In this document: one piece after another, positions 48,646 to 57,535 of the stretch
Numbering within the stretch: the stretch's first letter is position 1
Layout of the letters: every line of letters begins with the position of its first letter
NCBI GenBank assembly: GCA_947569365.1
Contig: CANOSM010000003.1
Span: 1-64,000 of the forward strand
Reading direction: 5' to 3'
DNA from: an uncultured Clostridium sp.
GTDB lineage: Bacteria; Bacillota; Clostridia; TANB77; CAG-508
Length of the DNA: 64,000 nt
Translations under genes and position numbers: made by a program
The notes under the pieces: generated by a model
The model's input: only the letters and a program-made list of their open reading frames with translations
Told to the model about the DNA's origin: nothing
The model's database searches: none

Positions 48646-49980
48646 ATGGAATTAGGAAGAGTACCACCACATGATATAGAAGCAGAACAAGCAATACTTG
48701 GAAGTATGCTTACAGATAAAGATGCTGTAATGTCAGCAATGGAAGTTTTAAAAACAGATGATTTTTATAGAGACGATAATAAAATAATTTTTGAAGCTAT
48801 GATGAGCTTATATGGAAAATCAGAACCGATAGATATTATTACTGTAAAATCAGAATTAGTTTCTACTGGAAGATTTGATCAAGTTGGTGGTCTAGAATAT
48901 ATAGCCATTTTACCTGAGAAAGTTCCTACAACTACAAATGTTGATAAGTATATAAAAATAGTGGAAGAAAAATCAATGCTTAGAAATTTAATAAAAACAG
49001 CAAATGACATTATTTCTGTTGGATATGATGAAACTGAAGAAATAAATAGTATTATGGAAGCAGCAGAAAAGAAAATTTTTGATGTAATGCAAAGAAAAAA
49101 TCAAAGTGGGTATAATTCTATTAAAGATGTATTAATAGGAACATTTGCAGAGCTTGAAAAGTTATATAATCAAAAAGGTACACTGTCAGGAATTGCAACA
49201 GGATTTACAGATTTAGATTATAAAACATCAGGACTTCATAATTCTGATTTAGTTATAGTTGCTGCACGTCCTGCTATGGGAAAATCAGCATTTGCAATTA
49301 ATATGGCAACTAACATAGCAGTACAAAGTAATATACCAGTAATAATTTTTAACTTAGAAATGTCAAAAGAACAAGTCGCAAATAGAATTATTTGTAGTGA
49401 AGCAATGGTAGATAGTAATAAAATTAGAACTGGAAAAATAGAAGATAATGATTGGATAAAACTTGCAAATGCTTCTGGAAGATTAGCAGAAGCTCCAATA
49501 TATATAGATGATACACCAGGAATATCAATAACCGAAATAAGAGCAAAATGCAGAAAAATGAAAATTGAAAAAAACATAGGATTAGTAGTAATAGATTACC
49601 TTCAGCTTGTACAAGGAAGCGGAAAAAGAAATAGTAGTCGTGAGCAAGAAATATCAGAAATCAGTCGTTCATTAAAAATTCTTGCAAAAGAAATAGATGT
49701 TCCTGTAATTGCACTTTCACAGCTATCAAGAGCTGCAGAACAAAGACAAAATGACCATAGACCAATGCTTTCAGATTTAAGAGAGTCTGGAGCTATTGAA
49801 CAAGATGCAGACATAGTTATGTTTTTATATAGAGATGATTATTATAATGAAAATAGTGAGAAAAAAAATATTGCTGAAATAATTCTAGCTAAACATAGAG
49901 GAGGATCAACTGGTACAGTAGAACTTGCTTGGATGGGTAACTACACCAAATTTGCAAATTTGGAAAAATATAGAGAATAA
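48646..49980 (+). CDS. dnaB: Replicative DNA helicase DnaB
   Basis: 444 residues: N-terminal domain (PPHDIEAEQAILGSML near 6-21) and C-terminal RecA-like motor with Walker A AARPAMGKSAF near 206-216, Walker B LVVIDYLQLV and the H4 arginine-containing segment SQLSRAAEQR. No intein interrupts it. It unwinds DNA at the replication fork as a hexamer (Bacillus numbering calls it DnaC). The ribosome site is AGGAAAGGGAA. It is followed 14 nt later by tilS. Confidence 0.97.
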   Translation: MELGRVPPHDIEAEQAILGSMLTDKDAVMSAMEVLKTDDFYRDDNKIIFEAMMSLYGKSEPIDIITVKSELVSTGRFDQVGGLEYIAILPEKVPTTTNVDKYIKIVEEKSMLRNLIKTANDIISVGYDETEEINSIMEAAEKKIFDVMQRKNQSGYNSIKDVLIGTFAELEKLYNQKGTLSGIATGFTDLDYKTSGLHNSDLVIVAARPAMGKSAFAINMATNIAVQSNIPVIIFNLEMSKEQVANRIICSEAMVDSNKIRTGKIEDNDWIKLANASGRLAEAPIYIDDTPGISITEIRAKCRKMKIEKNIGLVVIDYLQLVQGSGKRNSSREQEISEISRSLKILAKEIDVPVIALSQLSRAAEQRQNDHRPMLSDLRESGAIEQDADIVMFLYRDDYYNENSEKKNIAEIILAKHRGGSTGTVELAWMGNYTKFANLEKYRE

Positions 49981-49994
49981 AGGTAAAATTATTT

Positions 49995-50987
49995 ATGTTA
50001 AAAAAAGAAGTATTAAATACTATAAAAGAATATAATTTAATATCAAGAAATGACAAAATTGTTTTAGCAGTTTCAGGAGGACCAGATTCAATAACAATGC
50101 TACATATTTTTATAAGTTTAAGGAAAGAATATAATTTAAGTTTGTATGTAGCACATGTAAATCATATGATAAGAGAAAATGCAAAACTAGATGAAGAATT
50201 TGTTAAGGAATTTTGCATAAAAAATGATGTTCCATGTTTTGTGAAAAAAGTAGATGTTTTAAAAAAAGCAAATGAGGATAAAATAGGAACTGAAGAAGCA
50301 GGAAGAAATGTAAGATATGAATTTTTTAATGAAGTTTTAAATAATACAGGTTCTGATAAAATTGCTATAGCACATAATAAAAATGATAGTGTAGAAACTG
50401 TAATACTAAATATAATTAGAGGAACAGGGACTGCTGGACTTATAGGAATAGAATCTAAGAATGGTAGATATATTAGACCATTAATTAGGTCAGAAAGAAT
50501 TGATATTGAAAGATATTGCAGAGAAAATAACTTAAACCCAAGAATTGATGAATCAAATAGCGAAAATATATATAATAGAAATAAGGTAAGAAATATTATT
50601 ATTCCATATATTAAAGATAAATTTAATCCTAATATTATAAATACAATAGATAAATTGTCAGATATAATAAAAGAAGAAGAAATTTATATTAATAATATTG
50701 TAAATAATATATATAAGAAAATATTAATAGAAGAAAGAGACGATTATATAAAAGTAAATTTAAAAGAATTTAATAATCAAGAATTATTGATTAGAAAAAA
50801 AATGATTTTTTATATAACAAATAAACTAATGGGAACAACAAAAGGACTTGAAAAGGTAAATATAGAGGATATAATAAAATTATGTGGTAATAATATAGGG
50901 AATAAATATTTAATACCATATAAAGAATTAAAAGTAGTATTAAAAAATAAGCAATTATATTTTGAAAAGAGTAAAAACAATAGATGA
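49995..50987 (+). CDS. tilS: tRNA(Ile)-lysidine synthetase, short form
   Basis: 330 residues with the PP-loop AVSGGPDS near 25-32 and the TilS-typical AHVNHMIRENA and EEAGRNVRYEFF segments. It converts C34 of the minor tRNA-Ile to lysidine so that AUA codons are read, an essential step. Bacterial TilS is usually about 430-480 residues; here the C-terminal substrate-binding domain is mostly absent and the gene ends at a clean TGA. Short TilS versions exist, so activity is still plausible. It is co-transcribed with dnaB. Confidence 0.9.
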   Translation: MLKKEVLNTIKEYNLISRNDKIVLAVSGGPDSITMLHIFISLRKEYNLSLYVAHVNHMIRENAKLDEEFVKEFCIKNDVPCFVKKVDVLKKANEDKIGTEEAGRNVRYEFFNEVLNNTGSDKIAIAHNKNDSVETVILNIIRGTGTAGLIGIESKNGRYIRPLIRSERIDIERYCRENNLNPRIDESNSENIYNRNKVRNIIIPYIKDKFNPNIINTIDKLSDIIKEEEIYINNIVNNIYKKILIEERDDYIKVNLKEFNNQELLIRKKMIFYITNKLMGTTKGLEKVNIEDIIKLCGNNIGNKYLIPYKELKVVLKNKQLYFEKSKNNR

Positions 50988-51124
50988 TTATAGTATAGGG
51001 AATGTGGCTATTCGTACATATTAATATAAATAAAATTAATAAAAAGTAATATATGGAATATAAAACCATTAAGCAAATTATAGATATTAATTCTTATTCC
51101 AAATCATAGGGAAATAAGGAAAAA

Positions 51125-51217
51125 ATGAAAAAAATCAGACAAAAATTAAATAAAATAATAAGATTGAGGATAAATTTGAAGTATATAGACAGGAAATTTA
51201 AAGAAATAAAAAAGTAA
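51125..51217 (+). CDS. Possible 30-residue basic peptide
   Basis: ATG with AAGGA 5 nt upstream, encoding a very basic Lys/Arg/Ile-rich peptide (MKKIRQKLNKIIRLRINLKY...). Too short and compositionally biased to trust; it may be chance. Confidence 0.2.
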   Translation: MKKIRQKLNKIIRLRINLKYIDRKFKEIKK

Positions 51218-51250
51218 TAAATAATAAAATCTAGTTTCCGTAGCATACTA

Positions 51251-51281
51251 AAATGTGCTTTGTTACAAGCATATTTCTTTT
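51251..51281 (+). terminator. Terminator-like hairpin upstream of ftsH
   Basis: AAATGTGCTT / AAGCATATTT stem (one mismatch/wobble), then CTTTT; it would end the dnaB-tilS transcript. Confidence 0.55.
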
Positions 51282-51292
51282 AAAAAAAACTA

Positions 51293-51321
51293 TTGAAATG
51301 AAAAAAACGATATGCTATATT
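51293..51321 (+). promoter_or_regulatory. Promoter of ftsH
   Basis: TTGAAA, 17-nt spacer, TATATT, about 70 nt before the start. No CIRCE or other heat-shock operator seen. Confidence 0.65.
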
Positions 51322-51389
51322 TTATCAATATAAGAAACGAGTTCTGTAAATATAATTTTATTGAACAATACAAAAGGAGGATTTAAAAT

Positions 51390-53201
51390 TTGAAAAGTGG
51401 AATTAAAAAAATAGCATTATGGCTTATATTATTATGTGTATTCTTATTAGTGCTTTCAGCTATAAGTAATTCAGTAAATAAACAATTAAGCTATTCTAAA
51501 TTATTAGAAGAAATTGAAAAAGATAATGTAGAAAAGGTTGTTGTAGCAGATGATGGAAAAGCAGCAGAAGTTAAGATTAAAGAAGGAGACAATGCTGGAG
51601 AAAAGAATGTAGCAATTCCTAGTTTAGATAATTTCATGGAAAGAGTATCTGATAAACTAACAGAAGGAAAGTTTGAACTTGCTCAAACAGAGAAATCTCA
51701 ATTTGTCGAAGTTATAGAAACATTTGGACCAACAATATTATTAATGGTATTTATATTCTTTGCATGGATGTTATTTATGAATCCAGGATCACAAAATGGA
51801 AGTAAAACAATGTCTTTTGGAAAGAGCAAAGCTAGAATGATGACACCTGCAGATAAGAACAAAATTACATTTGCAGATGTAGCTGGTGTAGACGAAGAGA
51901 AAGAAGAATTAGAAGAAATAGTAGAATTTTTAAAGAGTCCAAAGAAATATACAGATATGGGAGCTAGAATTCCTAAAGGAGTTTTATTAGTTGGTCAACC
52001 AGGTACTGGTAAAACATTACTTGCAAAAGCAGTTGCTGGAGAGGCAGGAGTTCCATTCTTTATTATAAGTGGATCTGATTTTGTTGAGATGTTTGTCGGA
52101 GTTGGTGCATCAAGAGTAAGAGATTTATTTGAACAAGCAAAAAAGAATTCTCCTTGTATTATATTTATAGATGAAATAGATGCAGTAGGTCGTCAAAGAG
52201 GTGCAGGACTTGGTGGTGGACATGATGAAAGAGAACAAACATTAAACCAATTGTTAGTTGAAATGGATGGATTTGCTGCAAACGAAGGTGTCATAGTATT
52301 AGCTGCTACAAATAGACCTGATGTACTAGATAAAGCATTACTTAGAGCAGGAAGATTTGATAGACAAATTGTAGTAGGAACACCTGATGTAAAAGCGAGA
52401 CAACAAATATTAGAAGTACATGCTAGAAAGAAAAAATTAGCTGAAGATGTTAATTTAGAAACAATAGCTAAAAATACATCTGGATTTGCAGGAGCAGATT
52501 TAGAGAATATTTTAAATGAAGCAGCATTACTTGCTGCAAGAAAAGACCAAAAGGAAATTACTATGCAAGATATAGAAAATGCTATGGTAAAAGTTACTAT
52601 GGGACCTGAAAAGAAGACAAGAGTAATTAGTGATAAAGAAAAGAAACTAGTAGCATTCCATGAAGCAGGTCATGCTGTTGTAAGTAAATTCTTACCAACA
52701 CAAGATCAAGTACATCAGATTTCTATAATTCCAAGAGGAATGGCAGGTGGATATACAATGTATAGACCATCAGAAGATAAATCATTTATGTCAAAAACAG
52801 AAATGGAAGAGAGAATTGTTTCTTTACTTGGAGGTAGAGTAGCAGAGCAATTAGTACTAGGAGATATTTCCACAGGTGCTAGTAATGATATAGAAAGAGC
52901 ATCTGATATAGCAAGAAGTATGGTTATGAAATATGGTATGAGTGATAAGCTAGGAACAATTACATTTGGTTCAGGACAAGAAGAAGTGTTCTTAGGAAGA
53001 GATATTGCTCAAGGAAGAAACTACAGTGAATCAACATCATCAAATATAGATGATGAAGTAAGAAATATAATTGATAAAGCATATAAGACAGCAGAACAAA
53101 TATTAACAATGCAAATGGATAAATTAACAGCTGTTGCAAATGTATTATTAGAAAAAGAAAAAATTGATGGTGAGGAATTTGATGAAATATTCAATAACTA
53201 A
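51390..53201 (+). CDS. ftsH: ATP-dependent zinc metalloprotease FtsH
   Basis: 603 residues: two membrane helices (about 9-27 and 112-132) flanking an outer loop, then an AAA+ domain with Walker A GQPGTGKT near 201, Walker [10 protein letters not shown] and the second region of homology ([18 protein letters not shown]), then the zinc-protease HEAGH near 424-428. It degrades misassembled membrane and some soluble proteins as a hexamer. The TTG start has AGGAGG 9 nt upstream. The length is slightly under the usual 640 because the acidic C-terminal tail is short. Confidence 0.97.
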   Translation: MKSGIKKIALWLILLCVFLLVLSAISNSVNKQLSYSKLLEEIEKDNVEKVVVADDGKAAEVKIKEGDNAGEKNVAIPSLDNFMERVSDKLTEGKFELAQTEKSQFVEVIETFGPTILLMVFIFFAWMLFMNPGSQNGSKTMSFGKSKARMMTPADKNKITFADVAGVDEEKEELEEIVEFLKSPKKYTDMGARIPKGVLLVGQPGTGKTLLAKAVAGEAGVPFFIISGSDFVEMFVGVGASRVRDLFEQAKKNSPCIIFIDEIDAVGRQRGAGLGGGHDEREQTLNQLLVEMDGFAANEGVIVLAATNRPDVLDKALLRAGRFDRQIVVGTPDVKARQQILEVHARKKKLAEDVNLETIAKNTSGFAGADLENILNEAALLAARKDQKEITMQDIENAMVKVTMGPEKKTRVISDKEKKLVAFHEAGHAVVSKFLPTQDQVHQISIIPRGMAGGYTMYRPSEDKSFMSKTEMEERIVSLLGGRVAEQLVLGDISTGASNDIERASDIARSMVMKYGMSDKLGTITFGSGQEEVFLGRDIAQGRNYSESTSSNIDDEVRNIIDKAYKTAEQILTMQMDKLTAVANVLLEKEKIDGEEFDEIFNN

Positions 53202-53215
53202 TCAATAATAGAAAG

Positions 53216-53243
53216 AAAAGCATTTCATATGAGGTGCTTTTTT
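53216..53243 (+). terminator. Terminator of ftsH
   Basis: AAAAGCA / TGCTTTT stem, then TT. Confidence 0.7.
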
Positions 53244-53681
53244 CTTTTGATTAAAAGAAAAAAGAAAAATATCAAAATAGCTTGCTTTTTTCTAATATAA
53301 AAAATATAATAATAGTGTTAATAGATATAAAAAACAAAAAATACATTTTTCAAAAAAAGAAGAATTTGAAAAATGTATTTTTTATTGCAATTTATTTAGG
53401 TATATAAAATGATAAAAAAATCAAGAATATAGTATACAGAAGAAAAGTAAGAGATAAATCAAAAAAGATGTTTGTGAATAATAAAAATAAAAAACAGCAA
53501 AAATAAAAAAATGATTTTTGAAAAATGTTATAAAAATGTAATAAAAGAATTCGGCAAAGATGTATAACCTTAGAGCTATCTTGATTATTAATACAATAGC
53601 AAAAAAAAGGATAAAAATTCCTAACTCCAAAATGTAGATATACTAATGATTACAGCGAAGAGTAAACATAAGTTATCAACA
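53244..53681. other. ftsH-nrdD intergenic region
   Basis: About 440 nt with no gene I can support. The content is A-rich tracts plus a striking second hairpin (53336-53383) with no gene ahead of it. Confidence 0.5.
53336..53383 (+). terminator. Orphan long hairpin in the ftsH-nrdD gap
   Basis: Perfect 19-bp stem AAAAAATACATTTTTCAAA / TTTGAAAAATGTATTTTTT with a 10-nt loop. It is stronger than the ftsH terminator that precedes it by about 90 nt. It may end an unannotated small RNA or a minus-strand transcript, or back up ftsH termination. Confidence 0.65.
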
Positions 53682-53709
53682 TTGACATTACTTTTTTTGA
53701 TGATAGAAT
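53682..53709 (+). promoter_or_regulatory. Promoter of nrdD
   Basis: TTGACA, 16-nt spacer, TAGAAT. No obvious pair of NrdR boxes is seen. Confidence 0.6.
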
Positions 53710-53751
53710 ACAATCATTGAAAGAGAAAACATAAATTTAGGAGGAAGAAAT

Positions 53752-55878
53752 ATGCAAGTTTTAAAAAGAGATGGACGAGCAGTTGATTTTGATAAATCAA
53801 AAATAATAACAGCAATTCAGAAAGCTAATACAGAAGTTAGAAAAAAGGAAAGAGCTACAAAAGAAGATATAGATTCAATAATTAACTATATAATAGCACA
53901 AAACAAAAGAAGAATATTAGTTGAAGATATTCAAGATATAATTGAAGAGAAACTAATGGAATGTGAAAAATATGAACTTGCTAAAAAATACATTGTATAT
54001 AGATATACAAGAGCACTAATAAGAAAATCAAATACAACAGATGAATCTATATTAGGTTTAATTAGAAATGAAAATAAAGAACTTGCAGAAGAAAACTCTA
54101 ATAAAAATACAGTAATTGCATCAACGCAAAGAGACTATATAGCAGGGGAGGTTTCAAGAGATTTAACAAAAAGAATATTATTACCTGAAAAAATAACAAA
54201 AGCTAATGAAGATGGTATATTGCACTTTCATGATGCAGATTATTTTGTTCAACCAATATTTAATTGTTGCTTGATTAATATAGGAGATATGCTTGATAAT
54301 GGAACAGTAATGAATGGTAAATTGATTGAAAGTCCAAAAAGTTTTCAAGTAGCTTGTACAGTAACAACTCAAATAATTGCTGCAGTTGCAAGTAATCAAT
54401 ATGGTGGACAATCTGTAGATTTGAAACATTTAGGAAAATATTTAGATATTAGTAGAAAAAAAATAAAAAAAGAAATAATAGAAAAATATAAAGATAAATT
54501 AAAAGAAGAAGTTATAGATGGAATAGTTGAAGATAGAGTTAAATCAGAATTAAGTGCAGGAGTTCAAACTATCCAATATCAAATAAATACATTAATGACT
54601 ACAAATGGACAATCTCCTTTTGTAACGTTATTCCTACATCTAGAAGAAGATGATGAATACATAAAAGAAAATGCAATGATTATAGAAGAGGTATTGAAAC
54701 AAAGATATGAAGGAATAAAAAATGAAAAAGGTGTATATGTAACACCAGCATTTCCAAAGCTTGTATATGTTTTAGACGAATGTAATTGTTTAAAAGGTGG
54801 AAAGTATGATTACTTAACTAAACTTGCAGTTAAATGTTCATCAAAAAGAATGTATCCAGATTATATTTCTGCTAAAAAGATGAAGGAAAATTATGAGGGA
54901 AATGTATTTAGCCCAATGGGATGCAGAAGTTTTCTATCACCTTGGAAAGATGAAAACGGAAATTATAAATTTGAAGGAAGATTTAATCAAGGTGTAGTAA
55001 GTATAAACTTACCTCAAATAGGAATAGTTGCAGATGGTAATGAAGAGAAATTCTGGAAACTATTTGATGAAAGATTAGACATATGTAAAGAAGCTTTAAT
55101 GTGCAGACATAATGCATTACTTGGAACAAGTTCTGATGTAAGTCCAATTCACTGGAGATATGGAGCTATTTCAAGATTAGAAAAGGGTGAGAAAATAGAC
55201 AAGCTATTATATGGTGGATATTCAAGTATATCTTTAGGATATATAGGAATATATGAACTTACAAAGTTAATGACAGGAGAATCTCATACAACTCAAAAAG
55301 GACATGATTTTGCAATAAGAGTAATGAAGCATCTTGAAGATACTGTTATAAGATGGAGAGAAGAGACTAATATTGGATTTGCATTATATGGAACTCCAGC
55401 AGAAAGTTTATGTTATAAGTTTGCAAGAATTGATAAGGAAAAATACGGAATAATCAAAGATGTTACAGATAAAGGATATTATACAAATTCTTATCATGTA
55501 GATGTTAGAGAGAAAATAGATGCTTTTGAAAAATTAAAATTTGAAAGTGAATTCCAAAAACTATCTAAAGGTGGAGCAATATCTTATGTAGAAATACCTA
55601 ACATGCAAAATAACCCACAAGCTTTAGAAGAAGTTGTTAAATTTATATATGATAACATTCAATATGCAGAATTTAATACTAAATCAGATTATTGCCAAGT
55701 TTGTGGATATGATGGAGAAATAAAAATAAATGATAATAATGAATGGGAGTGTCCACAATGCGGAAATAAGGATCATGCAAAAATGAATGTTGTAAGACGT
55801 ACATGTGGATACTTAGGAGAAAATTTCTGGAATGCAGGTAAGACTAAAGAAATAAAATCAAGAGTATTACATCTATAA
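53752..55878 (+). CDS. nrdD: Anaerobic ribonucleoside-triphosphate reductase
   Basis: 708 residues: an N-terminal ATP-cone (VLKRDGRAVDFDKSKI...), the catalytic barrel, a zinc site near the end (CQVCG...CPQCG) and the glycyl-radical loop RTCGYLG with G686 as radical site. It makes dNTPs without oxygen, using formate as reductant in this class. It needs NrdG for activation, whose gene follows. AGGAGG precedes the ATG. It indicates anaerobic growth. Confidence 0.97.
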   Translation: MQVLKRDGRAVDFDKSKIITAIQKANTEVRKKERATKEDIDSIINYIIAQNKRRILVEDIQDIIEEKLMECEKYELAKKYIVYRYTRALIRKSNTTDESILGLIRNENKELAEENSNKNTVIASTQRDYIAGEVSRDLTKRILLPEKITKANEDGILHFHDADYFVQPIFNCCLINIGDMLDNGTVMNGKLIESPKSFQVACTVTTQIIAAVASNQYGGQSVDLKHLGKYLDISRKKIKKEIIEKYKDKLKEEVIDGIVEDRVKSELSAGVQTIQYQINTLMTTNGQSPFVTLFLHLEEDDEYIKENAMIIEEVLKQRYEGIKNEKGVYVTPAFPKLVYVLDECNCLKGGKYDYLTKLAVKCSSKRMYPDYISAKKMKENYEGNVFSPMGCRSFLSPWKDENGNYKFEGRFNQGVVSINLPQIGIVADGNEEKFWKLFDERLDICKEALMCRHNALLGTSSDVSPIHWRYGAISRLEKGEKIDKLLYGGYSSISLGYIGIYELTKLMTGESHTTQKGHDFAIRVMKHLEDTVIRWREETNIGFALYGTPAESLCYKFARIDKEKYGIIKDVTDKGYYTNSYHVDVREKIDAFEKLKFESEFQKLSKGGAISYVEIPNMQNNPQALEEVVKFIYDNIQYAEFNTKSDYCQVCGYDGEIKINDNNEWECPQCGNKDHAKMNVVRRTCGYLGENFWNAGKTKEIKSRVLHL

Positions 55879-55945
55879 TACATAAATTAAGATAAAGAAT
55901 TGATATACATAAGAAGAAATATTAATAGAGGCAAAAGAGTTTTAA

Positions 55946-55992
55946 AAATTAAATACTAGGGGTTTTAAGATTGAATTCCTAGTATTTAATTT
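55946..55992 (+). repeat. Inverted repeat between nrdD and nrdG
   Basis: 15-bp perfect arms AAATTAAATACTAGG / CCTAGTATTTAATTT with a 17-nt loop, ending 11 nt before the nrdG ribosome site; could attenuate nrdG or terminate nrdD. Confidence 0.6.
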
Positions 55993-56018
55993 AAACTATC
56001 AAAGGAGATGATTTGATT

Positions 56019-56552
56019 ATGAATTATGCTGATATTAAAAAAGTAGATGTAGCAAATGGTGAAGGAGTAAGAGTATCTATATTTGTAAGTGGATGTAATC
56101 ATCATTGTGAAGGTTGTTTTAATGAATGTGCATGGGATTTTAATTATGGAAATAAGTTTACAGATGAGAATATAGATGAAGTAATAAATTACTTAGACCA
56201 TGATCATATAGCAGGATTATCTCTTCTTGGAGGAGAACCACTTGAATATGCTAATCAAGAGGGATTATTACCTCTTGTAAAAAAAGTAAAAGAAAAACTA
56301 CCAAATAAGAATATTTGGTGTTATACAGGATTTGATTTTGAGAAAGATGTGGTCGGAAAAATGGCACAAAATAATACTACCACAAAAGAATTATTAAATT
56401 ATTTAGATGTAGTAGTAGATGGCAAATTTGAAAAAGATAAGAAAAATTTAAAATTAAAATTTAGAGGATCTTCAAATCAGAGAATAATAGATGTAAAAGA
56501 ATCACTTAAAGAAAAGAAAGTAGTTCAAATAGACAGATTAGTAAAATGTTAA
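56019..56552 (+). CDS. nrdG: Anaerobic ribonucleotide reductase-activating protein (radical SAM)
   Basis: About 177 residues with the radical-SAM cluster motif CNHHCEGCFN (CxxxCxxC) near 26-33 and the GGE-like SLLGGEPLEY motif. It uses SAM and a 4Fe-4S cluster to place the glycyl radical on NrdD. Starting at ATG 56019 (MNYADIKKVD) fits the family better than the TTG at 56013. It lies 140 nt after nrdD with an intervening hairpin. Confidence 0.95.
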   Translation: MNYADIKKVDVANGEGVRVSIFVSGCNHHCEGCFNECAWDFNYGNKFTDENIDEVINYLDHDHIAGLSLLGGEPLEYANQEGLLPLVKKVKEKLPNKNIWCYTGFDFEKDVVGKMAQNNTTTKELLNYLDVVVDGKFEKDKKNLKLKFRGSSNQRIIDVKESLKEKKVVQIDRLVKC

Positions 56553-56603
56553 AGTAAAATACATATTTTGCAATAAAAAGGAGATTTTTATCAAAATACT
56601 CTA

Positions 56604-56633
56604 TTGACAACTAAACGAAAATTAATGTATAAT
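56604..56633 (+). promoter_or_regulatory. Promoter of rpsU
   Basis: TTGACA, 18-nt spacer, TATAAT: both boxes match the consensus exactly. Confidence 0.85.
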
Positions 56634-56723
56634 AAATGACATCGGATAGAGTAATTGCAATAGAAAGTTATACATAAAAAAATCCCACAAATGTTTTCGT
56701 GCTTTGGAAGGAGGGAAAATTGA

Positions 56724-56894
56724 ATGTCAGAGATTAAGGTTAATAATGGTAATATAGAAGATGCTCTTAAAAGATTTAAAAGACAATGTGCTAGAAATGG
56801 AGTATTACAAGAAGTAAGAAAGAGAGAACATTATGAAAAGCCAAGCGTAAAGAGAAAGAAAAAATCAGAGGCTGCAAGAAAAAGAAAATTTTAA
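56724..56894 (+). CDS. rpsU: 30S ribosomal protein S21
   Basis: 56 residues: [20 protein letters not shown], then a very basic tail ([14 protein letters not shown]), matching bacterial S21. S21 helps the 30S subunit select mRNA. GGAGGG lies 9 nt before the ATG. It commonly neighbours yqeY, as here. Confidence 0.95.
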   Translation: MSEIKVNNGNIEDALKRFKRQCARNGVLQEVRKREHYEKPSVKRKKKSEAARKRKF

Positions 56895-56920
56895 TTAGTG
56901 AATAATAATATTTACATAGA

Positions 56921-56952
56921 GGAAACGTTTTAAATGCGTTTCTTTTATTTTT
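56921..56952 (+). terminator. Terminator of rpsU
   Basis: GAAACG / CGTTTC stem with a 9-base loop, then TTTTATTTTTT. Confidence 0.75.
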
Positions 56953-56994
56953 TCTATATGATATAATAGATAAAAAATTTATGGAGGGGTAAAA

Positions 56995-57435
56995 ATGCTT
57001 AAAGAAGATTTAATGAATGATTTAAAATCAGCTATGAAGGAAAAAAATGAATTAAAGAAAAATACTGTTCAAATGGTAAGAGCAGCAATTTTGCAAGTAG
57101 AAAAGGATAAACAAATAGAATTAGATGATTCAAAAATAATTGATATAATTGCTAAAGAAGTAAAAAAGAGAAATGACTCAATATCTGATTATGAAAAAGG
57201 AGGAAGAGAAGATTTAGTAAAACAAATTAAACAAGAAATAGAATACTTAAAAAAATATCTTCCAAAACAATTATCTATAGAAGAAGTTGAAGAGATTGTT
57301 AAACAGATAGTAGAAGAAGTTGGAGCAAAAGATATGAAAGATATGGGAAAAGTTATGAAAGTAGCTAAAGAGAAAATTGGTGCATCTTCAGATGGAAAAA
57401 CAATAAATGAAGCTGTAAAAAAATTTTTAGTATAA
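56995..57435 (+). CDS. yqeY: GatB/YqeY domain protein
   Basis: 146 residues, matching YqeY throughout: MNDLKSAMKEKNELKKNTVQMVRAAI at the start, QIKQEIEYLKKYLPKQLS in the middle and GKVMKVAKEKIGASSDGKTINEAVKKFL at the end. The C-terminal helical domain is shared with the tail of GatB, which binds tRNA. The physiological role of free YqeY is unknown. GGAGGGG precedes the ATG; a TATAAT lies at 56962-56967 but with a poor -35. Confidence 0.93.
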   Translation: MLKEDLMNDLKSAMKEKNELKKNTVQMVRAAILQVEKDKQIELDDSKIIDIIAKEVKKRNDSISDYEKGGREDLVKQIKQEIEYLKKYLPKQLSIEEVEEIVKQIVEEVGAKDMKDMGKVMKVAKEKIGASSDGKTINEAVKKFLV

Positions 57436-57535
57436 AAACTATTATAACTATAAAATTTTACTGTATCATGAATGTATAAATAAAGAAAACTTGATAATAA
57501 TAAGATATAATTGATTAAAGAAAGAGAGAGAGAAA

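Larger units (their letters stand above)
50988..51389. other. tilS-ftsH gap where hpt would be expected
   Basis: About 400 nt with no large gene. It holds a possible 30-codon ORF (51125-51217), a terminator-like hairpin and the ftsH promoter. In many Firmicutes hpt lies here between tilS and ftsH; none is visible. Confidence 0.6.

Noticed and set aside
53421..53630. 69-codon hydrophobic minus-strand ORF
   Set aside because: TTG start without a ribosome site; Phe/Ile composition is what A-rich DNA gives by chance.
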